From Pseudogemmobacter lacusdianii (GTDB lineage Bacteria > Pseudomonadota > Alphaproteobacteria > Rhodobacterales > Rhodobacteraceae), in contig NZ_JAVDBT010000005.1 in NCBI RefSeq assembly GCF_030848395.1, positions 62,001 to 126,000 of the forward strand: DNA of 64,000 bases, in the 5' to 3' direction. Below are positions 33,617-42,532 of the stretch, piece after piece; position 1 is the stretch's first letter, and every line of letters starts with the position of its first letter. Made by a program: the position numbers and the translations under genes. Under the pieces are notes generated by a model. It made no database searches, was not told the DNA's origin, and was given only the letters and a program-made list of their open reading frames with translations.

Positions 33617-34714
33617 ATGGGTTTCAAGATGGGCATCGTAGGGCTGCCGAATGTGGGCAAGTCCACCCTCTTCAATGCGTTGACGCGGACCGCGGCGGCG
33701 CAGGCGGCCAACTTCCCCTTCTGCACCATTGAGCCCAATGTCGGCGAAGTGGCGGTGCCCGATGCGCGGCTGGATGTTTTGGCGGGGATTGCTGGCTCGA
33801 AGCAGATCCTGCCGACGCGGATGACTTTCGTTGATATCGCGGGCCTGGTGCGCGGCGCTTCGAAAGGCGAAGGCTTGGGCAACCAGTTCTTGGCCAATAT
33901 CCGCGAATGCGATGCGATTGCCCATGTGCTGCGCTGCTTTGAAGACGGCGATATCACCCATGTGGAAGGCCGGATTGACCCGGTCGCCGATGCTGAGACC
34001 ATCGAGACCGAACTGATGCTGGCCGATCTCGAATCGATCGAGCGGCGGCGGGCCAACCTGGCGCGCAAGCTGAAGGGCGGCGACAAGGAGAGCCTGGATC
34101 AGGACCGGCTTTTGGCCTTGGCTCAAACCGCGCTGAACGAAGGTCGTCCGGCGCGGACGCTGGCGATCTCGGCCGATGACCGCCGCACTTGGGACCTGTT
34201 GCAGCTTTTGACCTCGAAACCGGTGCTTTACGTTTGCAACGTGGAAGAAAGCGCTGCGGCGACGGGCAATTCGCAATCGGCCCGCGTGGCAGAGATGGCG
34301 GCCAAGCAGGGCGCAGGCTCGGTGGTGATCTCGGCCCGGATCGAGGAAGAGCTGGCGCAGCTGCCTGCGGAAGATGCCGGGATTTTCCTTGAAGAGATGG
34401 GGCTGCAAGAGGCGGGCCTCGACCGGCTGATCAAGGCGGGTTATGCGCTTTTGGGCCTGCAGACCTATTTCACCGTGGGCCCGAAAGAGGCGCGCGCTTG
34501 GACCATCTTGAAGGGCACCTTGGCTCCGCAAGCCGCCGGCGTGATCCACGGCGATTTCGAGAAGGGCTTTATCCGCGCCGAAACCGTTGCCTATGACGAC
34601 TATGTCGCGGGCAAAGGCGAAGCGGGCGCGAAAGAGGCGGGGAAATTCCGTGTCGAGGGCAAGACTTACGAGGTGAAGGACGGCGACGTTCTGCACTTCT
34701 TGTTCAACGCCTGA
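33617..34714 (+). CDS. ychF: Redox-regulated ATPase/GTPase YchF
   Basis: A 365-residue Obg-related P-loop protein binding ribosomes and preferring ATP. G1 is [17 protein letters not shown] (residues about 6-22), G3 is [20 protein letters not shown], and the altered G4 is CNVEE in place of NKxD, the hallmark of YchF. The C-terminal TGS-like domain ends [36 protein letters not shown] 33617 follows GGAGGG; the ATG four codons earlier lies before that site. Length is normal for the family. Found in nearly all bacteria. Confidence 0.95.
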   Translation: MGFKMGIVGLPNVGKSTLFNALTRTAAAQAANFPFCTIEPNVGEVAVPDARLDVLAGIAGSKQILPTRMTFVDIAGLVRGASKGEGLGNQFLANIRECDAIAHVLRCFEDGDITHVEGRIDPVADAETIETELMLADLESIERRRANLARKLKGGDKESLDQDRLLALAQTALNEGRPARTLAISADDRRTWDLLQLLTSKPVLYVCNVEESAAATGNSQSARVAEMAAKQGAGSVVISARIEEELAQLPAEDAGIFLEEMGLQEAGLDRLIKAGYALLGLQTYFTVGPKEARAWTILKGTLAPQAAGVIHGDFEKGFIRAETVAYDDYVAGKGEAGAKEAGKFRVEGKTYEVKDGDVLHFLFNA

Positions 34715-34890
34715 TCCCGATTGAGACCTTCGGGCCTGCCGATTGGCGGGCCTGAATTCCTTGAACGCCGCAGTGTCATCCTTGCGCGCAAGCACCAACG
34801 ACCACCGCAAATTCATCGCTTTGAAAAGCTTTGCTCAATCGCGATGAAAAGCCCTTGTCACTCCGCCACTTGGCCCATATACGAGCAGGC

Positions 34891-34980
34891 GGAGCTGTGG
34901 CCGAGTGGTCGAAGGCACACCCCTGCTAAGGGTGCAGGCCCGGAAGGGTCTCGAGGGTTCGAATCCCTTCGGCTCCGCCA
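34891..34980 (+). tRNA. tRNA-Ser (GCT anticodon)
   Basis: A 90-base tRNA with a long variable arm. The acceptor stem is GGAGCTG/CGGCTCC (one G-T pair), the anticodon stem CACCC/GGGTG carries the loop CTGCTAA, and the T-arm is GAGGG-TTCGAAT-CCCTT. CCA is encoded at the end. Confidence 0.95.
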
Positions 34981-35323
34981 TTACCCCTTGATTTGATTGA
35001 ACGTTTGCTTGGCGCAGATGCCCGCCAATGCGTCGCCTGATACGGGGCGCCAGGATACAACCGGTGGCAGCAACAGCTGTCCGCTCACTGCCTTGTCAGG
35101 AGCGGCTGGAAGAATCTCCGGTTGGCCAGTCTGTGTGAAGAGCCTGGAGCTGCAGCCTTCAAGCGAGCCACTCCCCAGACATCTTTGGCGACGGCCAGCT
35201 CCGCGATCTTGGCGGGCGTCGACGGGACCGGCTCCTCCGCTGGGTCAACAGCAGGTCAATGCTGCGCAAAATTTGGCAGGGGTCCTTAGCTTCATGGCAT
35301 GGTTGTCTCGCAGGCCGGAATGT
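34981..35323. other. Non-coding stretch between tRNA-Ser and the tetR-like gene
   Basis: A 343-bp region with no convincing gene. Short open frames have unusual residue composition and no family features. Its base use looks less GC-rich and less codon-biased than the neighbours. Its place next to a tRNA 3' end is where integrated elements usually start, but I found no integrase and no second copy of the tRNA end downstream of the efflux genes. Confidence 0.5.
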
Positions 35324-35908
35324 CTACTTCCGCATTGTTCGCAGCATGCGTTGAAGAATCTTGGCCCCCACTTCCGCAAGATCAAACGCCCCCTTCGTGT
35401 TCAGCCACTGGTTTAGGAGCCCGTTCAATAGGCTGGCGAGCATCAAGGCGGCCTCTTCTGGTGCCAGATCCTCGCTGAGGATGCCCGTCGCATCGGCACG
35501 CTTCGCCAAATGCAACATCACATTCCAAGCCTCCATCGATTCTGGGTCAGATGCATCGACGGGCAGGGTGGATAGGATCTTATAGATCCGCTGCCGACTT
35601 TGGTCGCTGGCGAAAAGCGTCAAAAAGGCCAGAGCGCTGCGCTCAAAGACCACGAATACATCTTCGGTCGAAACGGCAAGTGCCTGTTCTGTAAGCTCAT
35701 CTTGCGGAGGGCGGAACTTTACACGCAAGGCCTGAAGGACTTCGGTTTTATCCTTGAAATGCCAATATATTGCGCCACGCGTGACGCCCGCTTTGCGCGC
35801 GATCTGGTCCAAAGACGTGTTGGCGACGCCTTGGCGCGAAAAGAGATCCTCCGCAGCCAGCAGAATGCTCATGCGCGTTTTTTCAGCATCATCTTTACTA
35901 CGTCGCAT
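35324..35908 (-). CDS. TetR/AcrR-family repressor of the adjacent efflux genes
   Basis: A 194-residue regulator of the AcrR/TtgR type. The helix-turn-helix is SILLAAEDLFSRQGVANTSLDQIARKAGVTRGAIYWHFKDKTEVLQAL (about 14-61), almost the family signature. The C-terminal all-helical ligand domain includes AEEAALMLASLLNGLLNQW-like sequence. ATG 35908 has GGAGA upstream; more distant in-frame starts would run through the operator. It is divergent from the outer-membrane channel gene with a perfect AcrR-like palindrome between them, so it probably represses both and is released by drug-like ligands. Confidence 0.88.
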   Translation of the reverse strand: MRRSKDDAEKTRMSILLAAEDLFSRQGVANTSLDQIARKAGVTRGAIYWHFKDKTEVLQALRVKFRPPQDELTEQALAVSTEDVFVVFERSALAFLTLFASDQSRQRIYKILSTLPVDASDPESMEAWNVMLHLAKRADATGILSEDLAPEEAALMLASLLNGLLNQWLNTKGAFDLAEVGAKILQRMLRTMRK

Positions 35909-35932
35909 TCTTGTCTCCGTCGCTAAGATTTT

Positions 35933-35962
35933 ACTTACATACAAACTTGAATGTATGTAAGT
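35933..35962. promoter_or_regulatory. AcrR/TtgR-type operator
   Basis: A perfect inverted repeat: ACTTACATACA (35933-35943), 8-base spacer AACTTGAA, TGTATGTAAGT (35952-35962). The inner part TACATACA...TGTATGTA closely matches the known AcrR operator of E. coli acrAB. It lies 25 bp before the repressor ATG and about 120 bp before the channel gene. Confidence 0.85.
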
Positions 35963-36081
35963 GCCAAGCCGTGCCACGCCGCAGGGTAGGCCAGTTTCAG
36001 ATCAATTCGACAGTGTTCTTCCACTTCAACGGCGGGGGAGTCGCTTCGATTTCCGCGAACATAGTGAGAAGGCGAGAGAGA

Positions 36082-37458
36082 ATGCCAAGCCATGAGGCCA
36101 CCAAATGCCTGCCCCGCAGGCAGTTTCTGCTCGGGTCAGCCGCGCTTGCACTGGCTGGCTGTGCTCCGGCCTCAATGCGTGGTTTGGACGTGGATCCTGC
36201 CGCCAGCTTTGGAGAGGGGACGCCCGGCCGTCAGGCCGGCGATTGGTGGCTTGCTTTCCAAGAGCAGCAACTCTCGGCCCTGATCGCGCAGGGCCATGCG
36301 CGCAATTTGGATCTGGCGCAAGCGGTTGAGCAGATTCGCGCGGCTGAGGCAGGCGCTGGCATGGCCAGATCCGCTGACCTGCCGCAAATTGGAGCCACGG
36401 CGCAGGGCCAGCGCGGCGATGGCGATGGATCGGGCCGTATCTCTGAGACTTCGACGGCCGGGCTGAATGTCTCATGGGTCTTGGATATCTTCGGCGCCAA
36501 CCGCAACGCCAAACGGGCAGCCGAAGCCCGCGTGGATGCCAGCCGCGCCGGTGCGGCGGCGACCAAGCTGATCATCGAAGGCGCGATTGCCGCGGCCTAT
36601 GTGGATCTGCGGTTCTATCAAGCCAATCTCAGCCTCACCCGTCGCTCTTTGGAGAGCCGCCGCAAATCGTTGGAGCTGACCAAACGTCAGTTCGAATTTG
36701 GCGACGCGGCCAAACTCTCGGTCGTGCAAGCCGAACAATTGGTGGCCGAGGGCGAGGCGCAACTGCCGCAATATGAGGCAGGCGTGGATCAGGCGATCGC
36801 GCGGCTTGCCAATCTCACCGCGCAACGCAGCGCAGCGTTGCAAGGCACGCTGAAGACGTCAGGCGGGCAACCGCGGACGAAATTCAAAGCATCGGTCGGT
36901 GTGCCGGCCGAAGTGATCCGCGCGCGGCCCGATGTGCAGCTTGCCGAAAGCCTTTATCAGGCGGCGGCTTATGATGTAGGTGTGGCCAAAGCCGCGTTCT
37001 GGCCTTCGGTGCGGTTGGGCGGGTCGATCCTGCCGACCAACATTTCCGGTGGCGGCAATGTGAAGCCTTGGAGCCTTGGCCCCAGCATTGACCTGCCCAT
37101 CTTCACCGCCGGAGCCAATCGCGCCAATCTGCGCGCGAAAGAGGCCAAGGCGGCTGAGGCGCATCTGGCTTGGCAAGCGGCGGTCTATGGCGCCATCGAA
37201 GAGGTTGAGGTTGCTCTGGCCTCTTATAACCGCGATGGCCGTGTCGTCAGCAGCCAGCAAAAACTGGTCGAAACCTCGCGCCAAGCGGTCGAGCTGGCTC
37301 AGGCCAATTTCTCGATCGGTGAAGGCGCCTTCATGGCCGTTTTGGACGCCGAGCGCAGCTATCTGGGGGCCCAGCAGGGCCTTGCTGCGGCGCAGCGGAT
37401 GCGCGGGCTGAACTTCATCCAGCTTAGCCTTGCCACAGCTGGCGGCACGGCGATCTAA
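36082..37458 (+). CDS. Outer-membrane efflux channel lipoprotein (OprM/NodT type)
   Basis: A 458-residue TolC-fold outer-membrane factor of a tripartite RND pump. The N-terminus PRRQFLLGSAALALAGC combines a lipobox (LAGC, lipidated C27) with a twin-arginine pair, so Tat export is possible. Two OEP repeats follow, with GDWWLAFQEQQLSALI, the long coiled helices, and FWPSVRLGGSI before the second repeat. The gene is first of three efflux genes, an unusual order since the channel more often comes last. Start 36082 has a GAGAGAGA stretch just upstream. Confidence 0.87.
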   Translation: MPSHEATKCLPRRQFLLGSAALALAGCAPASMRGLDVDPAASFGEGTPGRQAGDWWLAFQEQQLSALIAQGHARNLDLAQAVEQIRAAEAGAGMARSADLPQIGATAQGQRGDGDGSGRISETSTAGLNVSWVLDIFGANRNAKRAAEARVDASRAGAAATKLIIEGAIAAAYVDLRFYQANLSLTRRSLESRRKSLELTKRQFEFGDAAKLSVVQAEQLVAEGEAQLPQYEAGVDQAIARLANLTAQRSAALQGTLKTSGGQPRTKFKASVGVPAEVIRARPDVQLAESLYQAAAYDVGVAKAAFWPSVRLGGSILPTNISGGGNVKPWSLGPSIDLPIFTAGANRANLRAKEAKAAEAHLAWQAAVYGAIEEVEVALASYNRDGRVVSSQQKLVETSRQAVELAQANFSIGEGAFMAVLDAERSYLGAQQGLAAAQRMRGLNFIQLSLATAGGTAI

Positions 37459-37475
37459 CCTCATCCCCTCTCTTT

Positions 37476-37511
37476 GCGCCCCCCAGCCGATCGCCGGGGG
37501 GCGCCGTTTTT
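37476..37511 (+). terminator. Intrinsic terminator between channel and adaptor genes
   Basis: A perfect 9-bp GC stem (GCGCCCCCC/GGGGGGCGC) is followed by CCGTTTTT. It ends four bases before the first possible start codon of the adaptor gene, so it separates the channel gene from the pump genes and would occupy the adaptor's leader. Confidence 0.8.
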
Positions 37512-37514
37512 CCT

Positions 37515-38738
37515 ATGAAACTAAGGCCCTCCATGTCCCTCTTCTCTGTCCCATCCGTCCGCATGAAACGGGCTTTTGCGCTGAGCACGGCCCTCTTGAC
37601 CTCGCCCGCTTGGGCGCAAGCCCCCGGGGGCGAAGCACCGCCGACGCCGGTCACCGTGATCGAAGCTCAGGTTCAGGACCATGTTCTGACCACCCGTCTG
37701 CCCGGCCGGGTCAAAGTGGCTTTGGTGGCAGAGGTTCGCCCGCAAGTCTCGGGCCTGCTGCGCAACCGCCTTTTTGAAGAGGGCAGCACAGTCGAGGCCG
37801 GTCAGCCGCTTTATGAGATTGAGGACGACAGCTATCGCGCCGCGGTCGCCGCGGCTTCAGCCGCTGTAGCTCAGGCCAAGGCAAGCTTTGAGCTGGCAAA
37901 GACCGAAGAGCGCCGGGCTTTGGAACTCTTTGAAAATAACGCAGGCTCCGCCCAGAAACGCGACAGCGCCATTGCAAACCGGCAAGCCGCCGAAGCCGCC
38001 TTCATGGCCGCCGAGGCCCAGTTGCTGGCCGCCGAGATCAACCTTGATCGCACGGTCATTCGCGCGCCGATTGCTGGCGTGATCGGTCTGTCGGATGTCT
38101 CGGTTGGGGCGCTGTTGTCCGCCCAGCAGCCCGCCGCTTTGGCCACGATCCGCGATCTGAACAATGTGCATGTCGATGTCACCCAGTCAGCGGTGGATAT
38201 CCTGCGCTGGAACGCCACGCTGGATCAGCTGGATGTCCGCACCTCTGGCGAAGCCACGCTGATCTTGGCCGATGGCTCTACCTATCCGGTGAAAGGCAAA
38301 CTGGCGGCGGCCGAGCCCAAGGTGGAGCCGACGACGGGCATGGTCACCTTGCGGATGGCCTATCCCAACCCGGACCACATCCTTCTGCCGGGCATGTATG
38401 TCGAGGTCGATCTGCCGCAAGCCTTGGCGAATGACGCCGTGGCCGTGCCGCAAAACGCGGTGATGCGCGATCGCTCGGGTGGCACCTTCGTCTGGGTCGT
38501 GGATGCCGGCGCCGTCGCCGTGCGGCCGGTCGAGGTCGTCACCTCGGAGGGCAATCTGTGGATCCTGTCGTCGGGCCTGAAAGAAGGCGATCAGGTGATC
38601 ACCTCTGGCTTCCAAAAGATCGGGCCGGGCGCTCCGGTCGCTGTGGTTCCGGCCGCTGCGGCGACGGGCCCGACGGCGACGGACGCAACGGCGACGGACA
38701 CGACGGATGCGGCCCAAACCGAAAAGGCAGCTGAATAA
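37515..38738 (+). CDS. RND efflux periplasmic adaptor (membrane fusion protein)
   Basis: A 407-residue adaptor of the AcrA/MexA family, placed in the periplasm. A signal peptide lies at about 17-36 (MKRAFALSTALLTSPAWAQA). The barrel-sandwich half VRPQVSGLLRNRLFEEGSTVEAGQPLYEIED is followed by an alpha-hairpin rich in Ala and Glu. The second lipoyl half is VIRAPIAGVIGLSDVSVGALL. The last 30 residues are a Thr/Ala/Asp-rich tail. The start is uncertain: ATG 37515, 37533 and 37563 are all in frame, and 37533 has AAGG upstream. Its stop overlaps the pump start (TAATG). Confidence 0.9.
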   Translation: MKLRPSMSLFSVPSVRMKRAFALSTALLTSPAWAQAPGGEAPPTPVTVIEAQVQDHVLTTRLPGRVKVALVAEVRPQVSGLLRNRLFEEGSTVEAGQPLYEIEDDSYRAAVAAASAAVAQAKASFELAKTEERRALELFENNAGSAQKRDSAIANRQAAEAAFMAAEAQLLAAEINLDRTVIRAPIAGVIGLSDVSVGALLSAQQPAALATIRDLNNVHVDVTQSAVDILRWNATLDQLDVRTSGEATLILADGSTYPVKGKLAAAEPKVEPTTGMVTLRMAYPNPDHILLPGMYVEVDLPQALANDAVAVPQNAVMRDRSGGTFVWVVDAGAVAVRPVEVVTSEGNLWILSSGLKEGDQVITSGFQKIGPGAPVAVVPAAAATGPTATDATATDTTDAAQTEKAAE

Positions 38739-41700
38739 TGGCCCGCTTTTTCATTGACCGCCCCATCTTTGCATGGGTGATCGCGATCGTGATCATGGGC
38801 GTCGGCATTCTGTCGATCATGCGCCTGCCCGTGTCGCAATATCCGGCCATCGCCTCGCCTGCGGTGGTGATCAACGCGATGTATCCCGGCGCTTCGGCGG
38901 AAACTGTGGCCGATACCGTGGTGCAGGTGATTGAGAAGGAGATGACCGGGCTTGATGGCCTGCGGTATATCTCGTCCTCGACCACTTCGAACGGCACAGC
39001 CTCGATCACACTGACCTTCGAGCTTGGCACCGATCCCGACATTGCACAGGTGCAGGTGCAGAACAAATTGGCGCAAGCCGAGGCAGGACTGCCGCAGATC
39101 GTGGCCCGGCAAGGGGTGACCGTTCAAAAGTCGATGACCGGCTTTTTGATGGTGATCTCGCTGATTTCAGATGACGGCAGCATGACGGATGTCGCGCTTT
39201 CCGATTATCTCAGCTCTTACATGGTCGAGAATTTCTCGCGGCTGCCCGGCGTCGGTTCTGTTCAGGTGTTCGGCTCTGAATATGCCATGCGGATCTGGCT
39301 CGACCCGCAAAAACTCAAGTCCTATGACATGAGCCCCGGTCAGGTCATTGCCGCAGTGCAGGGCCAAAACGCCCAGATCTCTGCTGGTGCTTTCGGGGCG
39401 CAACCGGCGCCTGCCGGCCAGCTCTTGAATGCGACGATCAACGCGCAATCCTTGCTGAAGACGCCGGAAGATTTTGAACGGGTGGTTCTGCGCGCTGATG
39501 CCGATGGCGGTTTGGTGATGCTGCGGGATGTGGCCCGGGTCGAGCTTGGCGCCGAGATGTATGAGATCAAGTCGCTGTACAACGGCAAGCCCTCGACCGG
39601 TATGGCGATCATGCTGGCCTCGGGTGCCAATGCGCTTGAGACCTCAGAGAGGGTCAAAGAGACCTTGGCCGAGCTGGAGCCCTTCTTGCCGGAAGGCGTG
39701 AGCTATGTGATCCCCTTCGACACGACGCCTTTCGTCTCGATCTCGATTGAAGCCGTGGTCATGACGCTGATCGAAGCGATCGGCTTGGTCTTCTTCGTGA
39801 TGCTGATCTTCCTGCACAACCTTCGCGCCACCTTGATCCCGACAATGGCAGTGCCAGTCGTGCTTTTGGGCACCTTCGGCGTGATGGCCTATTTCGGCTT
39901 TTCGATTAACACCCTCACCATGCTGGCGATGGTGCTGGCGATCGGGCTTTTGGTCGATGACGCCATCGTGGTGGTCGAGAACGTCGAGCGGATCATGGCG
40001 GAAGAGCATCTGCCGGCAAAAGAGGCCACCAAGAAGTCGATGGGCGAGATCACCGGCGCTTTGATCGGCATCGCCATGGTGTTGTCGGCGGTCTTCGTGC
40101 CAATGGCTTTCTTTGGCGGCTCAACCGGCGAGATCTACAAGCAGTTTGCGATCACCATCGTGGCCGCAATGGCGCTTTCGGTCATCGTGGCTTTGGTCTT
40201 CACGCCTGCGCTCTGCGCCACCATGCTGCGTCCTCATAGCGAGAAATCCCGTATCGCGACGCGCTATGCCAATTGGTTCGAGCCGAAGTTCACCCGCCTG
40301 ACCAATGGCTATGGCGGCGTGGCAAAATGGGGCCTGAGCAATCCCGTTAAGATGCTTGGGATCTATGCCGCGCTCGTTTTTGGCATGGTGACGATGTACA
40401 ACAGCACCCCGACCTCCTTCCTTCCCGAGGAAGACCAAGGCGTGTTGATGACGATCATCCAAGGCCCTTCGGGGGCGACGACCGAGCAGACCTTGGCCGT
40501 CACCAAGCAGGTTGAGCAATATTTCTTGCAAGCGGAAGGCGACAATGTGGAGTCGGTCTTCTCGGTTCTGGGCTTCTCCTTCTCGGGGCAAGGTCAGAAC
40601 ATGGCGATGATGTTCGTGAAGCTGAAAGACTGGAGCGTCAGGACCGCCTCTGAAGACGAAGCGAACGCCATCGCCATGCGCGCCTTTGGGCCGCTCTTCG
40701 GAGGCATGACAGAGGCCTTGGTCATTCCGATTGCGCCGCCTGCGGTGATGGAACTGGGCAACTCGAACGGCTTTGGGGGCTTTTTGCAGGCCCGCTCTGG
40801 CCAATCCCATGAAGAGCTGCTGAATGCGCGCAATATGCTTTTGGGCATGGCCGCGCAGAGCCCGCTTTTGCAAGGCGTGCGTCCCAATGGCGTGGAAGAT
40901 GCGGCTCAACTGCGGCTGAACATCGACTGGGCCAAGGCCGGAGCCGTTGGCCTGACCGCCTCGGATGTTGGGCAGTTCCTCTCGACGGTTTGGGCCTCGT
41001 CTTACGTCAACGACTTCCTTTACGAAGGCCGGGTGAAGCGGGTTTATGTGCAGGGTGAACCTTGGGCCCGGACGACGCCAGAAGACTTTGCTTTGTGGCG
41101 TATCCCCAACAACCGCGGAGAATTCGTGGCCCTTTCCACCTTCGCGACACCAGAGTGGATCTATGGCCCGCAGCAAGTGAAGCGTTACGATGCGGCACCA
41201 GCAATGGAGATCCAAGGCACTCCTGCCGTCGGTGTCTCGACCGGTGAAGCTATGGCTGAGATGGAGCGTTTGGCGACACAATTGCCGCCGGGCTTCAGCT
41301 GGGTTTGGACAGGCCTGTCGCTGGAAGAGAAAGAGGCCGGCAATGGCGCGATCATGCTCTATGTCCTTGCGCTGGCGGCGGTCTTCCTTTGCCTTGCGGC
41401 TCTTTATGAAAGCTGGGCCATTCCGATCTCGGTCATTCTGGCGATGCCCGTGGGTGTCCTTGGGACTTTGATCGGGGCTTGGATCGGTGGGCAGGCCAAT
41501 GGCGTCTACTTCCAAGTTGGGATGCTTACGGTGATTGGCCTGACGGGCAAGAACGGCATCATGATCGTCGAATTTGCCCGCGAGCGCATGTCGCAATTGG
41601 GAGAGGATGCGATTACCGCCGCCTATCAGGCTGCCAAATTGCGCTTCCGTCCGATCCTGATGACCTCGCTTGCCTTTGGTTTGGGCGTGGTGCCGCTGGT

Positions 41701-41869
41701 GCTGTCGTCAGGTGCAGGCGCAGGCGCGCGCCACGCCATCGGTTATGCAACGCTTTACGGGACGATCTCGGGCACCTTACTGGGCATCGTCTTCGTTCCG
41801 GTGTTCTTCGTGTTGGTGAACAAGTTGTTCAATAGAAACCGGAGCAAAGCCGAAATCGCGACGAGCTAA
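38738..41869 (+). CDS. RND multidrug efflux transporter, HAE1 family
   Basis: A 1043-residue AcrB-like inner-membrane proton/drug antiporter. It begins MARFFIDRPIFAWVIAIVIMGVG. The proton-relay helix IGLLVDDAIVVVENVERIMAEE carries the paired aspartates, and the second repeat includes IGLTGKNGIMIVEFARE with the relay lysine. Twelve membrane helices and two large periplasmic loops are expected from the length. FMA VPxxFFGGSTGEIYKQFAITI follows the usual pattern. With the adaptor and the lipoprotein channel it makes a full tripartite pump, probably for amphiphilic drugs. Control by the TetR-type repressor is inferred. Confidence 0.95.
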   Translation: MARFFIDRPIFAWVIAIVIMGVGILSIMRLPVSQYPAIASPAVVINAMYPGASAETVADTVVQVIEKEMTGLDGLRYISSSTTSNGTASITLTFELGTDPDIAQVQVQNKLAQAEAGLPQIVARQGVTVQKSMTGFLMVISLISDDGSMTDVALSDYLSSYMVENFSRLPGVGSVQVFGSEYAMRIWLDPQKLKSYDMSPGQVIAAVQGQNAQISAGAFGAQPAPAGQLLNATINAQSLLKTPEDFERVVLRADADGGLVMLRDVARVELGAEMYEIKSLYNGKPSTGMAIMLASGANALETSERVKETLAELEPFLPEGVSYVIPFDTTPFVSISIEAVVMTLIEAIGLVFFVMLIFLHNLRATLIPTMAVPVVLLGTFGVMAYFGFSINTLTMLAMVLAIGLLVDDAIVVVENVERIMAEEHLPAKEATKKSMGEITGALIGIAMVLSAVFVPMAFFGGSTGEIYKQFAITIVAAMALSVIVALVFTPALCATMLRPHSEKSRIATRYANWFEPKFTRLTNGYGGVAKWGLSNPVKMLGIYAALVFGMVTMYNSTPTSFLPEEDQGVLMTIIQGPSGATTEQTLAVTKQVEQYFLQAEGDNVESVFSVLGFSFSGQGQNMAMMFVKLKDWSVRTASEDEANAIAMRAFGPLFGGMTEALVIPIAPPAVMELGNSNGFGGFLQARSGQSHEELLNARNMLLGMAAQSPLLQGVRPNGVEDAAQLRLNIDWAKAGAVGLTASDVGQFLSTVWASSYVNDFLYEGRVKRVYVQGEPWARTTPEDFALWRIPNNRGEFVALSTFATPEWIYGPQQVKRYDAAPAMEIQGTPAVGVSTGEAMAEMERLATQLPPGFSWVWTGLSLEEKEAGNGAIMLYVLALAAVFLCLAALYESWAIPISVILAMPVGVLGTLIGAWIGGQANGVYFQVGMLTVIGLTGKNGIMIVEFARERMSQLGEDAITAAYQAAKLRFRPILMTSLAFGLGVVPLVLSSGAGAGARHAIGYATLYGTISGTLLGIVFVPVFFVLVNKLFNRNRSKAEIATS

Positions 41870-41898
41870 GCCCCCTTAGCTTACCGACGTTAACAAAT

Positions 41899-41929
41899 GT
41901 TAGGCCCATGCCATGGCAATGGGCCTAAC
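41899..41929. terminator. Hairpin after the RND transporter, possible terminator
   Basis: Perfect 11-bp arms (GTTAGGCCCAT/ATGGGCCTAAC) enclose a nine-base loop that is itself nearly palindromic (GCCATGGCA). It begins 30 bases after the stop. No T tract follows, so it may be a processing or weak termination hairpin. Confidence 0.5.
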
Positions 41930-42532
41930 GAATCTCTGTTGTTGTAGGTTTTAGGGGCGCGGGCATCGCTCGGACCTGTCCGGATCGAAGAGCAGATCCT
42001 AAGTTGGCACGGCTAAGCTGCTGATAACTCAATCTACGAACAAATTTTCGGTGCACTGGATGGAGTTCCTGCCGATATCTTGGCAGGCTCCGCCGGAACC
42101 TCTGCTTGGGCAAGGCTACGGCCATGCCGCACGGGCGCCGCTCCTCTGAACATTCTAAGATCCCAATTTACGCGCGAGCGTATTTGTGAGCGTCACGATG
42201 TGCGGATCGTCGCTGCTCTCCTCGCAAAACTTTGCCCAACATTTGCGCTGCGCGATCGGGCAGGCTTTCGGCTCTGACAGCCCCTGTCGCTAGGTGAGCG
42301 CCTTTATGCGGCTTGCCCCGCGAGGCATCGGTCGCCTGCTTTTCAGACCAATCGGCGCGAGAACCTTCCTTGGGGCGCCTTGGCCAAGGCTCCACAAGGG
42401 GCTGTCGCAATCCGACAGATAAGGTCGCTTAAGGCTCGATCTGAGCGCGTTGCCTGTTGCTCATTGAGCTTGCCCGAGCCCCCTGAAGCAACAGCTGAGG
42501 GGAGGCTTGCAATGCATAACAGGGAGAAACCT
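41930..42532. other. Intergenic region before the betaine-type transporter
   Basis: About 600 bp without a convincing gene on either strand. Short open frames lack start sites and family features. It must contain the promoter of the transporter operon. AGGGAGA just before 42533 is the ribosome site of the binding-protein gene. I see no tRNA, repeat array or clear operator. Confidence 0.5.

Noticed and set aside
34997-35416. A 139-codon plus-strand frame after tRNA-Ser
   Set aside because: Overlaps the 3' end of the TetR gene, has no ribosome site and no family features.
35933-35962. Inclusion of the TetR palindrome (contains TGTATGTA) in the HutC motif set
   Set aside because: The arms are arranged as TACATACA-N8-TGTATGTA, the AcrR pattern, with a spacer unlike the four compact HutC-type sites.
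40121-41596. A 491-codon frame antisense to the RND transporter
   Set aside because: No recognisable domain, His/Arg-rich, and the opposite strand is unmistakably an AcrB-like pump.
34981-41880. Attachment-site duplication of the tRNA-Ser 3' end
   Set aside because: I searched by eye after the efflux genes and found no second copy of GAGGGTTCGAATCCC-like sequence, and no integrase gene.
42100-42532. Extending the betaine binding-protein gene to the upstream in-frame start at 42380
   Set aside because: The added residues would precede a normal signal peptide, whereas ATG 42533 has AGGGAGA at proper spacing.
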